Origin: Parvularcula sp964484475 | GTDB taxonomy: Bacteria > Pseudomonadota > Alphaproteobacteria > Caulobacterales > Parvularculaceae | Reading direction: 5' to 3' | DNA length: 64,000 nucleotides | NCBI GenBank assembly: GCA_964484475.1 | Contig: CAZAFU010000002.1 | Location: 8,941 to 72,940 of the forward strand | In this document: positions 40,345 through 49,176 of the stretch, in pieces | How the letters are laid out: every line of letters begins with the position of its first letter | How positions within the stretch are numbered: position 1 is the first letter of the stretch | The notes under the pieces: generated by a model | Told to the model about the DNA's origin: nothing | What the model saw: only the letters and a program-made list of their open reading frames with translations | Database searches by the model: none | Translations under genes and position numbers: made by a program

Positions 40345-41888
40345 CACGTGAAATCCCTCGAGTTCGAGATCATGCGCTCAGCCGTGCGGTCGGCCAGGGC
40401 GAGAAGGGTCAGGGTCGGGCTGACGCAACCGCCGCTCGGAAAGAGGCCTGATCCTGCCACGACGACATTGGGCGCCTCATGGAGCTGTCCGTACGCGTTG
40501 GTCACGGAACTGCGGGGATCCTCACCCATGACCGTGCCGCCAAGCGCATGGCTGACGATCGGTTCGGGCGAGGTCCAGATGTCGGTCGCACCGGCCGCGC
40601 GAAGTGCCCTCGTTCCCTGGGCGTTCGTCTCACGCCAGCGCTCGAGCGCCAGAGGGTGCGCTCTCTGCCTGATCCGGACGACGGGACGGCCCCGGGCGTC
40701 GGTGCGGACGGGCGGAAGGATGCGGCTGTCTTCGAGCGCGATGCTTTCGACGATGCCGTTGGCAATGGCGATGTGGTTCGCGGCACGTTCGAGAAACGCG
40801 TTCAGGGCATCACCGAAAAGATCGGGCCGGGTGTTTGCGATGCCGATCAGATCGTTCGGCTTCACGGCGGGGGCGAGGCCCCAGGTCACGGACCCCTTCT
40901 TGTCCTCCGGTCGGTACTGGGTCAGGATGGTGCCCGCGCTCAGGCCGAGATAGGGCTCCGTTTCCGTGTCGAACAGTCCGTGCACGTTCGCGATCAGATG
41001 GCTGGAGAAGTAACGGCCAAGCTGGTCGTTCTCGTTGCCGAGCACACCGGACGCTGTCGGACTGCCGTAGAGAATCCTCACATTGTGGACGGCCCCGGCA
41101 GCGAGGATGAAGGTCTCCGCCTCCAACCGGTGGACCTCGCCGCGCTGGTCCTCGAAGAGCAGCGCGCGGGCCCGGCCGTCGGCATCGACGAGAACTTTCC
41201 TGACCGAGGCGCTGGTCTGGAAAACGGCGCCAGCCGCCTCCGCCTTCGGCAGGGAGGTCACCAGAGGGTTCGCAAGCGCACCGATGGGGCAACCCGCGTC
41301 GCACCAGCCATCATACATGCAGGCCCGACGCCCCTCACGCGGCTCGGAAAGGATGGCCATGGGGCCGGGGTAGGTCTGGAGCCCTATCTTCTCGAATCCC
41401 CTGGCGAGGGTCTCGGCGCCCGCGAACGCGTAAAGCGGTGGATGCGGATAATCTGCTCCCGGTCCCCGGTGGATTTCCCGTGTAGCATCACCCGAGACAC
41501 CGAACTCCGCTTCGATGCGGTCGTAGTGGTGTTGGAGATCCTCATAGGCCAGCGGCCAGTCGAGGCCGTAGCCATTCGCGCTCCTCGTCTGGAAGTCAGA
41601 CGGGTGGAGCCTCGGCCAGCTGGCATAGTGGTGCAGCGCGGCACCACCCACACCGGAGCCCATGTTGAAATTGTGCCCGAACCGGATGGTGCCTTCGTTC
41701 TCGACCGGAGCACCGCCCCATTTGAGACGCCGGGCCCAGATCTGGCTGCTGATCAGATCATCCGTCGACCACCGCGGCCCGCCTTCGAGCACCACGACCC
41801 GGCGGCCAGCCTCGGCAAGCCGCTGCGCGAAAAAGGTTCCGGCTGCGCCAGCGCCAACAATACCGATGTCCGCTTTCTGCGTGCCCAT
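40344..41888 (-). CDS. GMC-family oxidoreductase (paralogue 1)
   Basis: FAD-dependent alcohol-type oxidoreductase of 514 residues. The N-terminus has the dinucleotide fold GIVGAGAAGTFFAQRLAEAG; SSQIWARRLKW, GGAALHHYASWPRLH, a Cys-rich CMYDGWCDAGCPIG and the C-terminal GGTVMGEDPRSSV with SGGCVSPTLT carry the GMC active-site His/Asn region. It is closely related along its length to the second GMC protein at 45641, but has no small subunit beside it. The stop overlaps the CoA ligase start. It is divergent from the LysR gene, which probably controls it. Confidence 0.9.
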   Translation of the reverse strand: MGTQKADIGIVGAGAAGTFFAQRLAEAGRRVVVLEGGPRWSTDDLISSQIWARRLKWGGAPVENEGTIRFGHNFNMGSGVGGAALHHYASWPRLHPSDFQTRSANGYGLDWPLAYEDLQHHYDRIEAEFGVSGDATREIHRGPGADYPHPPLYAFAGAETLARGFEKIGLQTYPGPMAILSEPREGRRACMYDGWCDAGCPIGALANPLVTSLPKAEAAGAVFQTSASVRKVLVDADGRARALLFEDQRGEVHRLEAETFILAAGAVHNVRILYGSPTASGVLGNENDQLGRYFSSHLIANVHGLFDTETEPYLGLSAGTILTQYRPEDKKGSVTWGLAPAVKPNDLIGIANTRPDLFGDALNAFLERAANHIAIANGIVESIALEDSRILPPVRTDARGRPVVRIRQRAHPLALERWRETNAQGTRALRAAGATDIWTSPEPIVSHALGGTVMGEDPRSSVTNAYGQLHEAPNVVVAGSGLFPSGGCVSPTLTLLALADRTAERMISNSRDFT

Positions 41889-41942
41889 GAGGCGACTGTC
41901 GGCGGCTCACGGCATTCCTCCAAGGCACTTACAAACCTCGTT

Positions 41943-41961
41943 GCATATCTTCTTTTCATGC
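41943..41961. promoter_or_regulatory. LysR-type operator (GCAT-N11-ATGC)
   Basis: GCAT at 41943-41946 and ATGC at 41958-41961 are exactly 11 nt apart, the T-N11-A palindrome bound by LysR-type regulators. It lies in the 86-nt gap between the divergent GMC and LysR genes, 13 nt before the LysR ATG, which fits autoregulation plus control of the GMC-CoA ligase operon. Confidence 0.6.
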
Positions 41962-41974
41962 CCTACTTTTTGGC

Positions 41975-42880
41975 ATGGACACGCGGCGGCTCCGGCATTT
42001 TCTCACGGTCTACCAGCTCGGCAGCATTGGCCACGCCGCCGAAACCCTGCCCATCACGCAACCAGCCCTGTCGAAGTCGATCCGTCATCTCGAAGCCGAG
42101 CTCGAATGCGAGCTCTTCGAGCGGACCCCGACCGGTGTGGTTCCCACCATTTTCGGCGAAGCGCTGGCCCACTATGCCCGGCAGATCGCAGGCGAGATCG
42201 AAAGCGCCCGGGGCCGGATCGCCGAGCTGCGGGGCGGGCAGACCGGAGAGGTCAGGATCGGAGTCGGGCCCTCCATCGCGGTCAACATGATGCCCATGGT
42301 GACACGGCGAGCCCAGGCCGAACGGCCGGGCGTCCGCCTGGAAGTGCGCGAAGGCCTGGTCGATACGATCTTTCCCGCGCTGCGGAGGGGGGAACTGGAC
42401 CTGGTTGTCGGCCTATGGCCCCGCTCCCTCGACCGCGACTTCCGCGTCCAGACCCTGCTCAGTGACAGGATCGGGGTTCTTGCAGCCGCCGAGCATCCCC
42501 TCGCCAAGGCGAAGGCCAGTCTATCGGATCTCTGCAGCTATCCCTGGGCCCTACCGCCCAGGTCGCAGCGGTGGCGCATGACCCTCGACGAGTTCTTCCT
42601 TTCGGAGGGCCTCGAACCCCCGAGAGCCCAGGTCGAGAGCAACTCGGCCGCCTACCTCAAATCCCTGATCCTGTCCGGTGACTATCTCAGCTACCTGCCC
42701 TACCAACTGGTTCGGTCCTCGGACCAGGCGGGGCGCATCGTCATGCTCGATGCAGACGTTCCCCGGCTCGAGCCTCCGGTTTCCGTCACCTATCGCGAGG
42801 GCGCGATCAGGTCGCCCGCGACCGCCTATGTGGTCGGGGTGTTTTCGGCGATCGGGCAGGAGCTCGCCTCCAGCGCCTGA
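41975..42880 (+). CDS. LysR-family transcription regulator
   Basis: A 301-residue regulator. Residues 1-62 form the LysR winged helix (LRHFLTVYQLGSIGHAAETL ... QPALSKSIRHLE) and the rest the periplasmic-binding-like effector domain (GEVRIGVGPSIAVNM, LDLVVGLWP, HPLAKAKASL). It is divergent from the GMC oxidoreductase with a LysR-box-like palindrome between them, and its 3' end is 4 nt from the fumarylacetoacetate hydrolase-like gene. LysR regulators of aromatic catabolism usually respond to a pathway intermediate; the inducer here is unknown. Confidence 0.92.
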   Translation: MDTRRLRHFLTVYQLGSIGHAAETLPITQPALSKSIRHLEAELECELFERTPTGVVPTIFGEALAHYARQIAGEIESARGRIAELRGGQTGEVRIGVGPSIAVNMMPMVTRRAQAERPGVRLEVREGLVDTIFPALRRGELDLVVGLWPRSLDRDFRVQTLLSDRIGVLAAAEHPLAKAKASLSDLCSYPWALPPRSQRWRMTLDEFFLSEGLEPPRAQVESNSAAYLKSLILSGDYLSYLPYQLVRSSDQAGRIVMLDADVPRLEPPVSVTYREGAIRSPATAYVVGVFSAIGQELASSA

Positions 42881-42884
42881 GGGG

Positions 42885-43736
42885 TCAGGCAACCACCTTC
42901 GTCTCGATCGCCCCTAGCCCGCTGATCTCGGCGCGGACGACATCGCCCGCCTTGAGCCAGCGGGGCGGATCGTAGCTGGCCCCGCTCCCGCTCGGCGAGC
43001 CTGTCAGAACGACGTCGCCGACCTCCAGATGCATGAAGCGCGAGATGTAGCTGAGGATCTCCCCCACCCCGAAGATCATCTCCGAAGCCGGGCCGGCCTG
43101 CCGGGCCTCGCCATTGACCGACGAGCGGATCTCGAGCCCTCCGAGGTCCGCCACCGCGTCCGCCGTCGTCACCCATGGTCCGATCGGGCACGAGCCCGGG
43201 CACCCCTTGGCGAGGGTGAGCGTGGGTGGCCTTGCCAGCGCACGCAGCGTGAGATCGTTGGCAACGGCGTAGCCGCCGACGGCGGCTGATGCTTCGTCGG
43301 GTCCGGCGTCGCTCAGACCCGCGCCCAGGATCACGGCGAGCTCGGCCTCGTAATCCAGTGTCGGCGACGCCGCCGGAGCCTTGATGGCTCCGAAAGGGGC
43401 GTTCAGGCTGCCGATATCCTTGAGGAATATCACCGGCTCGCCACCGGGCGAGCGCCCCACTTCCGCTGCGTGGCTCCGGTAGTTGAGGCCGACACCGACA
43501 ATGCGCCTGGGTTTGACCGGCGCCAGCAGCCGTGCCGGTTCGAGCTCGTATGAGGGGGCCCCGGGCCGGGCCTCGCACAGTCTGGTTCGCAGTTCGCGAT
43601 CAGCGAGGATCTGGTGGACGGTCAGGGACGTGTCCCGCCGCCCCAGCACATCGTCCGCCCACCGGTAGGTCTTGCCATCTTCACTGACCAGCGCGAGGCC
43701 GCCCATGCCGTTTCGATCGACAACGGCGAGCCGCAT
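42885..43736 (-). CDS. Fumarylacetoacetate hydrolase-family enzyme
   Basis: A 283-residue FAH-fold enzyme that should hydrolyse a C-C bond in, or decarboxylate/isomerise, an acyl-pyruvate-type ring-cleavage product, using Mg2+ or Ca2+. The metal-binding acidic motif DYEAELAVILG and the Asp in GYAVANDLTLR are visible, with VGLNYRSHAAE, IFLKDI and DVVLTGSPSGSG. I start at ATG 43736, just after the acyl-CoA dehydrogenase stop (1-nt gap), so the two are co-transcribed. It could serve homogentisate- or gentisate-type breakdown, but the exact step is unknown. Confidence 0.9.
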   Translation of the reverse strand: MRLAVVDRNGMGGLALVSEDGKTYRWADDVLGRRDTSLTVHQILADRELRTRLCEARPGAPSYELEPARLLAPVKPRRIVGVGLNYRSHAAEVGRSPGGEPVIFLKDIGSLNAPFGAIKAPAASPTLDYEAELAVILGAGLSDAGPDEASAAVGGYAVANDLTLRALARPPTLTLAKGCPGSCPIGPWVTTADAVADLGGLEIRSSVNGEARQAGPASEMIFGVGEILSYISRFMHLEVGDVVLTGSPSGSGASYDPPRWLKAGDVVRAEISGLGAIETKVVA

Positions 43737-43737
43737 A

Positions 43738-44946
43738 TCAGGTCTCGGCGGTCGTCTTGAGGAACGAGGCCACGCCGATCCGCTGGACGTCCTTGGTGAA
43801 ATCGCACGCGTACCCGATCCAGGCATCGTTCAGCAGGCGTCCCGTGCCGTATTCTCTCGTCACGCCATAACCTCCGAGGATTTCCACGGCGCGTTGCGCG
43901 TTGTGGATCGCGGCATCGACGGCGGCGGTCTTCGCGATCGGCGCGCCAAGCGTGCCGGCCCTGAATGGGTCCTCCGCGCAGGCGCAGGCTGCTTCCCACA
44001 CCAGAAGCCGGGCCTGTCGCGTGTGAACCTCCATGTCCGCGAGTTTCAACGCCACCGCCTGATGTTCGATGATCGGTTTGCCGCCGGCCTGTCGCTCACG
44101 GGCGTAGGCGATGGCATGATCCTGCGCGGCGCGGGCCAGACCGACGAAGCACGCCGCAAGGCAGACCGGCATCTCGGGGATCGAGGCGAAAGTCATCGCG
44201 GCCGACCCTTCGGGACCGTAGCGGCGGCTTTCGGGGACCCGCACGCCATCGAAGCTGACCGAGGCGTGGTGGCTGCCGCGCCAACCGATCAGCTCGGTAT
44301 TGGAACTGGTGGAAAGCCCGTCGCTCCGAGGGTCGACCTCGAAAATGGAGAGCCCTTCCATGACGGGCCTGTCCGGGGCGGTCCTGGCGAGGATGAAATA
44401 GGTGTCGGCAATCCCGGCATTGGTGATGAACGCGGATTTCTCGCCGTCGAGAACATAGGCGTCGCCCTCCCGCCGCGCGGGCAGCTTGGGGCCCAGCTTC
44501 GGGTCGGCGCCTGCTGTCATGAGTTCGCTGCCGCCGGTGTTGGGCTCGCTCTGGGCGCCGGCAATCACCATCGGGCCGGAACGGAAGCGGTCGATGAAGT
44601 CTCCCCTCTGCTGCTCGGTTCCGGCCCGCAAAGGGATCAGCGGCATCGTCATGTTCAGGGCGAAGAGATCGGAGGCAAAGCCCACATCACCCGCCCCGAG
44701 CTCCTCGAGGACGATGCAGGCATCGAGCGCGCTCGCCCCGACACCGCCCATCTCTTCGGGAACGAGAAGGCGGGTCAGGCCCGCCTCGACCCCGCGCTCG
44801 AACATCGGCCTCACCACATCCCAGCCCGCATCGCGGGATGGATCGCTGTAGAGGCGGTCAGCCAGCGGAGTGATCTCGCGTGCCGCGAACTCCCGGGCTG
44901 TCTTCTGGAGGAGCTGCTGCTCCTCGGTGAGACTGAAACCGATCAT
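43738..44946 (-). CDS. Acyl-CoA dehydrogenase family protein
   Basis: A 402-residue member of the acyl-CoA dehydrogenase superfamily: helical N-domain (LTEEQQLLQKTAREFAAREI), beta domain (AGAQSEPNTGGSEL, SAFITNAGIADTYFI) and C-terminal helices (QAGGKPIIEHQAVALKLADM, EILGGYGVTREYGTGRLL). The usual catalytic Glu before Gly-Thr near the end is replaced by ACDFTKD, so the base must lie elsewhere or the reaction differs. It is first in a unit with the FAH-like gene and divergent from the Tat-signal GMC subunit gene, with an inverted repeat in between. Confidence 0.88.
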   Translation of the reverse strand: MIGFSLTEEQQLLQKTAREFAAREITPLADRLYSDPSRDAGWDVVRPMFERGVEAGLTRLLVPEEMGGVGASALDACIVLEELGAGDVGFASDLFALNMTMPLIPLRAGTEQQRGDFIDRFRSGPMVIAGAQSEPNTGGSELMTAGADPKLGPKLPARREGDAYVLDGEKSAFITNAGIADTYFILARTAPDRPVMEGLSIFEVDPRSDGLSTSSNTELIGWRGSHHASVSFDGVRVPESRRYGPEGSAAMTFASIPEMPVCLAACFVGLARAAQDHAIAYARERQAGGKPIIEHQAVALKLADMEVHTRQARLLVWEAACACAEDPFRAGTLGAPIAKTAAVDAAIHNAQRAVEILGGYGVTREYGTGRLLNDAWIGYACDFTKDVQRIGVASFLKTTAET

Positions 44947-44964
44947 GGTGCCTCCGTAGATCCT

Positions 44965-44979
44965 TGGAGCGTCGCTCCA
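44965..44979. promoter_or_regulatory. Inverted repeat in divergent promoter region
   Basis: TGGAGCG and CGCTCCA flank a single T, a perfect 7-1-7 palindrome 18 nt before the acyl-CoA dehydrogenase start and 110 nt before the GMC subunit start. It could be an operator shared by both transcripts; no regulator is assigned. Confidence 0.4.
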
Positions 44980-45089
44980 CGGTCGCCCGCCGACAAGAGA
45001 GGTTGAGACCTCGGCCCATAACCGGGATGAATGCCGCCGATCGAGCGGTGCACTTGACCCCCCGCGGCCCGCATCGTCTCCTTCCCGCC

Positions 45090-45647
45090 ATGAGCAGTCT
45101 TTCGCGGCGCGACCTTCTCCGAAAAACCGGCACCGGTGCTGCTACGGTCACCCTGATCGGCACCGGCGTCCTCTCTCCCCGCGAGGCGAGAGCCCGGGGA
45201 GAACCCTTCAAACGGCTCGACACTGGCACAGCTGCCCTCATCGAAGCGTTCGGGGAAACCCTTGCGCCGGGGGCGGCCACGGCGGGCATCGCCCACTTCA
45301 TCGATGATCAGCTTGCGAAGGACCCTTCCGATAGCCTGTTGATGATCCGCTACCTCGACATCCCGCCTCCGCACCTGCCCTTCTACGTCGGAGGCATGAA
45401 GGCCCTCGACCTGACGGCGCAGCAGCGGCACGGCAAAAGCTTCCTGAAGCTCACCGATGAGGAAAAGACAGAGTTCGTCCGGCAGATCAGCATGGCACCG
45501 GCAGAAGGCTGGCCGGGTCCGCCGAGCAACCTCGTCTATTTCGTCCTGCGGGCGGATGCCGTGGACGTGGTCTATGGCACCGAGGAAGGCTTCGAGAGGC
45601 TTGGGATACCCTACCTTCCGCATATTCCTCCGGAGACGAAATGGTAA
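45090..45647 (+). CDS. Tat-exported small subunit of a GMC dehydrogenase
   Basis: A 185-residue protein of the gluconate 2-dehydrogenase subunit 3 type. The N-terminus has a twin-arginine motif (SRRDLLRKTG) followed by a short hydrophobic stretch and cleavage near ARA, so it is exported folded to the periplasm and should carry the FAD subunit with it. The ATG at 45090 lacks a strong ribosome site but gives the correct Tat signal; a longer start upstream is possible. The stop overlaps the GMC gene by 7 nt. Such pairs pass electrons from a sugar or alcohol to a cytochrome or quinone. Confidence 0.82.
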   Translation: MSSLSRRDLLRKTGTGAATVTLIGTGVLSPREARARGEPFKRLDTGTAALIEAFGETLAPGAATAGIAHFIDDQLAKDPSDSLLMIRYLDIPPPHLPFYVGGMKALDLTAQQRHGKSFLKLTDEEKTEFVRQISMAPAEGWPGPPSNLVYFVLRADAVDVVYGTEEGFERLGIPYLPHIPPETKW

Positions 45648-47209
45648 GGACCGCCGATGCTGCCGACGTCGTTATCGTCGGCGCGGGCATGGCTGGAGCG
45701 GTCTACGCCGCCACCCTCGCGAAAGCCGGGAAATCGGTGCTGATCCTCGAGGCGGGGGGAGACCGGAGCCTGAGCGACCTCGTCAGCTCACAGATCTGGG
45801 CGCGCCGCCTCAAATGGTCGGGATCACCTGTTCTGTTCGAAGGCAACCACATATTCGGTCACGCGACCAACACCGGTTCGGGACGAGGTGGAGCCGCCCT
45901 CCACCACTACGCGACATGGCCACGCTTCCATGAAGACGTCTTCCGTATGCAAACCGTGCACGGTCGCGGGCTGGACTGGCCGTTGCAGTACGCCGACCTC
46001 AGACCCTTCTACGACCGCGTACAGGCCGAAGTCGGTATCAGCGGCGATGCCGATGCCGAGCCTTGGCGTCCCGAAGGCGACCCTTATCCTCACCCTCCCC
46101 TGATGGTGTTCGGCCAGGGGCATGCCATCGCGCGGGGCTTCGAGGCGATGGAGATGCCTCTCAGCCCCCTTCCCGCGGCAATCCTGACGGAACCGCGCGG
46201 CGATCGCCTGCCTTGCGCCTATGACGGATGGTGCGACGCGGGCTGCCCGATCGGCTCGCTCGCGAACCCTCTCGTCACCTACCTCGCCGAAGCGGAGAAG
46301 GCCGGGGCCCGTATCGCGTTCGGAAGAAAGGTCACGCGTGTCCATGCCGAGGGCGGGCGGGCCCGGTCTGTCGGCTGGGTCGATGAGACCGGCACTGAGG
46401 GAGAAAGCGAGGCGGACATCGTTGTTCTGGCCGCCTCCGCGGTCCAGAATCCACGCATCCTCCTGAACAGTCCCGATGCCCGCGACAGGGGCCGGGCAAT
46501 CGGCGACCGCGCGGGCCTCCTCGGCCGCTACTTCATGCTCGACAGCCTCGCCATCGTGTACGGGCTTTTTCCCGAAGACGATACCGAGCCCCACCTCGGC
46601 GTCTCCGCCGGGCAACTGATGCACCGCGGCGTACACGGAGCGCAGGGCCGGCCTTTCGGCGGCTATCAGTGGCAGGTGGCCCCGGCGATGAAGCCGAACG
46701 ACATCTTCGGCATCGCCGTCAGCCGGGCGGACATGTTCGGAGCCGAGCTCGACCGCTTCCTTCAGGACGCTGTCCGGCACATCGGCTCAGCCGTGGGCAT
46801 GGTGGAGGAGGCCCCCCGCCACGAGAACCGGGTTGAGCTGTCTCCGCAGAAGGACCGCGCGGGCATGCCCCTGGCCCGGGTCGTTCACAGCTTCGATGAG
46901 GAGGCCAAGGCCCTGAACGCCCATGTGCAGAGCGAGGGCCTCGATATCATGCGGGCCGCAGGCGCGAGCGACGCCTGGTCCGGCGCGGGGGCGTCGGGCC
47001 ATCTGACCGGCGGCACGATCTTCGGTGGGAGCGCCGACCACTCGGTATGCGATACTTTCGGACGGATCCACGACATGGAGAACCTGTTCGTCGCCGGAGC
47101 CGGCCTTTTTCCCGGCTCCGGGGGGATCAGCCCGACCTATACGGTCACGTCGCTTTCCTTGCGGAACGCGGAGGCTCTTGCCGCCAGCTGGACCGACTAC
47201 GCAGGATGA
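45641..47209 (+). CDS. GMC-family oxidoreductase (paralogue 2, with subunit)
   Basis: FAD oxidoreductase of 522 residues, evidently a paralogue of the protein at 40344-41888: SSQIWARRLKW, GGAALHHYATWPRFH, CAYDGWCDAGCPIGSLANPLVTYL and FGIAVSRADMFG all have direct counterparts. FAD-binding is at VVIVGAGMAGAVYAATLAKAG. The C-terminal SGHLTGGTIFGG and GGISPTYTV hold the active-site His and Asn region. It overlaps the Tat-signal subunit gene by 7 nt and has no signal of its own, consistent with export in complex. It converges on the quinone-reductase gene with a 4-nt gap. Confidence 0.9.
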   Translation: MVRTADAADVVIVGAGMAGAVYAATLAKAGKSVLILEAGGDRSLSDLVSSQIWARRLKWSGSPVLFEGNHIFGHATNTGSGRGGAALHHYATWPRFHEDVFRMQTVHGRGLDWPLQYADLRPFYDRVQAEVGISGDADAEPWRPEGDPYPHPPLMVFGQGHAIARGFEAMEMPLSPLPAAILTEPRGDRLPCAYDGWCDAGCPIGSLANPLVTYLAEAEKAGARIAFGRKVTRVHAEGGRARSVGWVDETGTEGESEADIVVLAASAVQNPRILLNSPDARDRGRAIGDRAGLLGRYFMLDSLAIVYGLFPEDDTEPHLGVSAGQLMHRGVHGAQGRPFGGYQWQVAPAMKPNDIFGIAVSRADMFGAELDRFLQDAVRHIGSAVGMVEEAPRHENRVELSPQKDRAGMPLARVVHSFDEEAKALNAHVQSEGLDIMRAAGASDAWSGAGASGHLTGGTIFGGSADHSVCDTFGRIHDMENLFVAGAGLFPGSGGISPTYTVTSLSLRNAEALAASWTDYAG

Positions 47210-47213
47210 CGGG

Positions 47214-48176
47214 CTATCTGACCTTGAGGACGAGCTTGCCGCGGGTGTGACCCGTGTCGATCTGTTCGTGGGCCGCCCGGGCTTTCTCGAACGGGTAGAT
47301 CTCGGTCACGTTGGGCTTCAGCTCGCCGCGCTCATAAAGTGGCCGAAGAATATCGAGGATCTCCGGCTGCGCACTGAAGACCACCTCCTTGCGGGTGACC
47401 CCGAACTTTTCCGCAAGAGCCGGCGAGCCTTCCATCTCGACGGGGTCCATCCTCAGGATCACCAGCATCGTCCCGCCGCGGCGCATCACTTCGTAGGAAC
47501 GCAGATTGGTCTCCCCGCCGATCGGGTCGATCGTGACGTCGATCCCGGAAAGCCGGTTCCGTACGTCTTCGGACGTGTAATCAATGACTTCGTCGGCACC
47601 CAGGCCCCGGCAGTACTCGGCATTCCTTGCGCTACAGGTTGTCGCCACCCAGGCTCCGAGATGTTTGGCGATCTGGATGGCGGCCGAGCCCACCCCGCCG
47701 CCACCGCCGTTGACCAGCACCCGCTGCCCGGGCTGAAGACCGGCGAGGTTCCTGAGGCCGAACCAGGCCGTCACCGTCGCCATCGGAACAGAAGCGGCGT
47801 CTTCGAAACTGAGGTTGTCGGGCATCTTCCTCACGGCGTATGAGGGCGAAGCCACTTTTTCCGCATACGTGCCGGAACGGATCGGATCGACCATGCCCCA
47901 GACCCTGTCGCCGACCTCGAACTCCGAGACATCGAACCCCTTGGCCGCGATCGTGCCCGCAAAATCACACCCCGGCACGAGGGGAAACGCCCTCGGGAAG
48001 ATCTGCGCGAACAGTCCCGACCGGATCTTCTTGTCGAACGGATTGACGCCCGCCGCATGCACATCGACCAGAACTTCGTTGTGCATGGCGAATGGAGGCA
48101 CATCGACATCCATCAGCTCAAGGACTTCCGGTCCTCCATACTGATTGAGCGCTACGGCTTTCATCTGATCGGCCAT
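47214..48176 (-). CDS. Quinone reductase-type MDR oxidoreductase
   Basis: A 320-residue NADP-dependent medium-chain reductase without catalytic zinc. MKAVALNQYGGPEVLEL, GVNPFDKKIRSG, PGCDFAGTIAA, GDRVWG and NGGGGGVGSAAIQIAKHLG (nucleotide site) place it in the quinone oxidoreductase/zeta-crystallin branch. ATG 48176 has GAAGGA 5-6 nt upstream. It is last in a seven-gene minus-strand operon, 13 nt after the previous reductase. It probably reduces an alpha,beta-unsaturated ketone or quinone intermediate. Confidence 0.9.
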   Translation of the reverse strand: MADQMKAVALNQYGGPEVLELMDVDVPPFAMHNEVLVDVHAAGVNPFDKKIRSGLFAQIFPRAFPLVPGCDFAGTIAAKGFDVSEFEVGDRVWGMVDPIRSGTYAEKVASPSYAVRKMPDNLSFEDAASVPMATVTAWFGLRNLAGLQPGQRVLVNGGGGGVGSAAIQIAKHLGAWVATTCSARNAEYCRGLGADEVIDYTSEDVRNRLSGIDVTIDPIGGETNLRSYEVMRRGGTMLVILRMDPVEMEGSPALAEKFGVTRKEVVFSAQPEILDILRPLYERGELKPNVTEIYPFEKARAAHEQIDTGHTRGKLVLKVR

Positions 48177-48189
48177 GATGTTCCTTCCC

Positions 48190-49176
48190 TCAGAGTTTGA
48201 CCAGTTGTTTTCCGGGAGCCGCATCTGCGAACAGGTGCGAAAATGCTGCCGGTGCTTGTTCGAGACCCTGCGTGACGTGGGTATGTGGGGCGAGACGCTT
48301 CTCATCGACCAGTCGCGCCAGAGCTTCGCGCGCCTCGCAGTGCCGGCTGGCGAAATCGGCGAGAAGAAAGCCGTGGGCGGTCGCACGCTTCAGAAGGAGT
48401 TGGGCGGCATTGCCATAGGCAGGCGGCGTCCCATCTCCGTAGCCTGAAATGAAACCGAACAGCACGAGCCGGGCCCGGATGTTCATATGCTTCAGGGCAG
48501 TGTCGTGACCGAGCCCGCCGACGCCATCGAGAAAGGCGTCCCAGCCCTTCGGCAGGGCCTCGCTCATGGCTCCGGCGAGGTCGTCAGTCCGGTGATCGAC
48601 ACAGCCGGACGCGCCGAGCTTGCGCACGAAATCGGCCTGCTGCCTGCCGCCGACGAGACCGACGACATCGACACCGGCCGATGCCAGGATCTGGGTGGCG
48701 ACCATCCCCACCGATCCGGCGGCCGGCGCGACGAGAACAGTCTCCCCATCCTGCGCTGCGGCCAGTTCGGCGAGGAAGAATGCGGTCAGGCCGGAGGCGC
48801 CGAGAATTCCGAGATGAAGGTCCAGTCCGCCCAAGGACCGATCGACAGAGGTCAGGGCGTCTCCCGGGAGAGTTGCGATCTCGCGCCAACCCACCTCGCC
48901 GACGACAAGGTCGCCGGGCCTGAAGCGTTCGTCGCGGCTTTCGATGACATTTCCCCCGCCGCGCCCTTCAACGAAAGAGCCGAGCTTCATGGGCGGGCCC
49001 ATGGGTGAACGCTCCGCCATCCGGACGCGCGGAAGCGGATCCATGGAAAGCCATTCGACGCCGACCCTGACCTCCCCCGAAGAGAGGGGGTCGAGGAGGC
49101 CGGTTTCGATAGCGAAGTCTTCCGGCTTCGGCTTGCCCTCCGGGTACTGACGCAGGATGACTTCCCTGGTCTTCAT
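48190..49176 (-). CDS. CurA/PTGR-like NADPH double-bond reductase
   Basis: A 328-residue zinc-free MDR enzyme of the leukotriene B4 dehydrogenase/CurA type, which reduces alpha,beta-unsaturated ketones. Typical parts are the N-terminal VILRQYPEGKPKPEDF, the VEWLSMDPLPRVRM segment, the nucleotide site APAAGSVGMVATQIL and GVGGLGHDTALKHMNIRARL. The ATG overlaps the stop of the upstream hydrolase gene by 4 nt, so translation is coupled. It belongs to the NicX-like operon and may saturate a ring-opened intermediate. Confidence 0.9.
   Translation of the reverse strand: MKTREVILRQYPEGKPKPEDFAIETGLLDPLSSGEVRVGVEWLSMDPLPRVRMAERSPMGPPMKLGSFVEGRGGGNVIESRDERFRPGDLVVGEVGWREIATLPGDALTSVDRSLGGLDLHLGILGASGLTAFFLAELAAAQDGETVLVAPAAGSVGMVATQILASAGVDVVGLVGGRQQADFVRKLGASGCVDHRTDDLAGAMSEALPKGWDAFLDGVGGLGHDTALKHMNIRARLVLFGFISGYGDGTPPAYGNAAQLLLKRATAHGFLLADFASRHCEAREALARLVDEKRLAPHTHVTQGLEQAPAAFSHLFADAAPGKQLVKL

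Noticed and set aside
38746..40953. A 735-codon open frame antisense to the CoA ligase and GMC genes
   Set aside because: Its product is Gly/Arg/His-rich without recognisable folds, and the opposite strand encodes two clear enzymes; long antisense frames are expected at this GC content.
45061..45089. Earlier start for the Tat-signal subunit (about 42 residues longer)
   Set aside because: It would bury the twin-arginine motif far from the N-terminus, which prevents Tat export.
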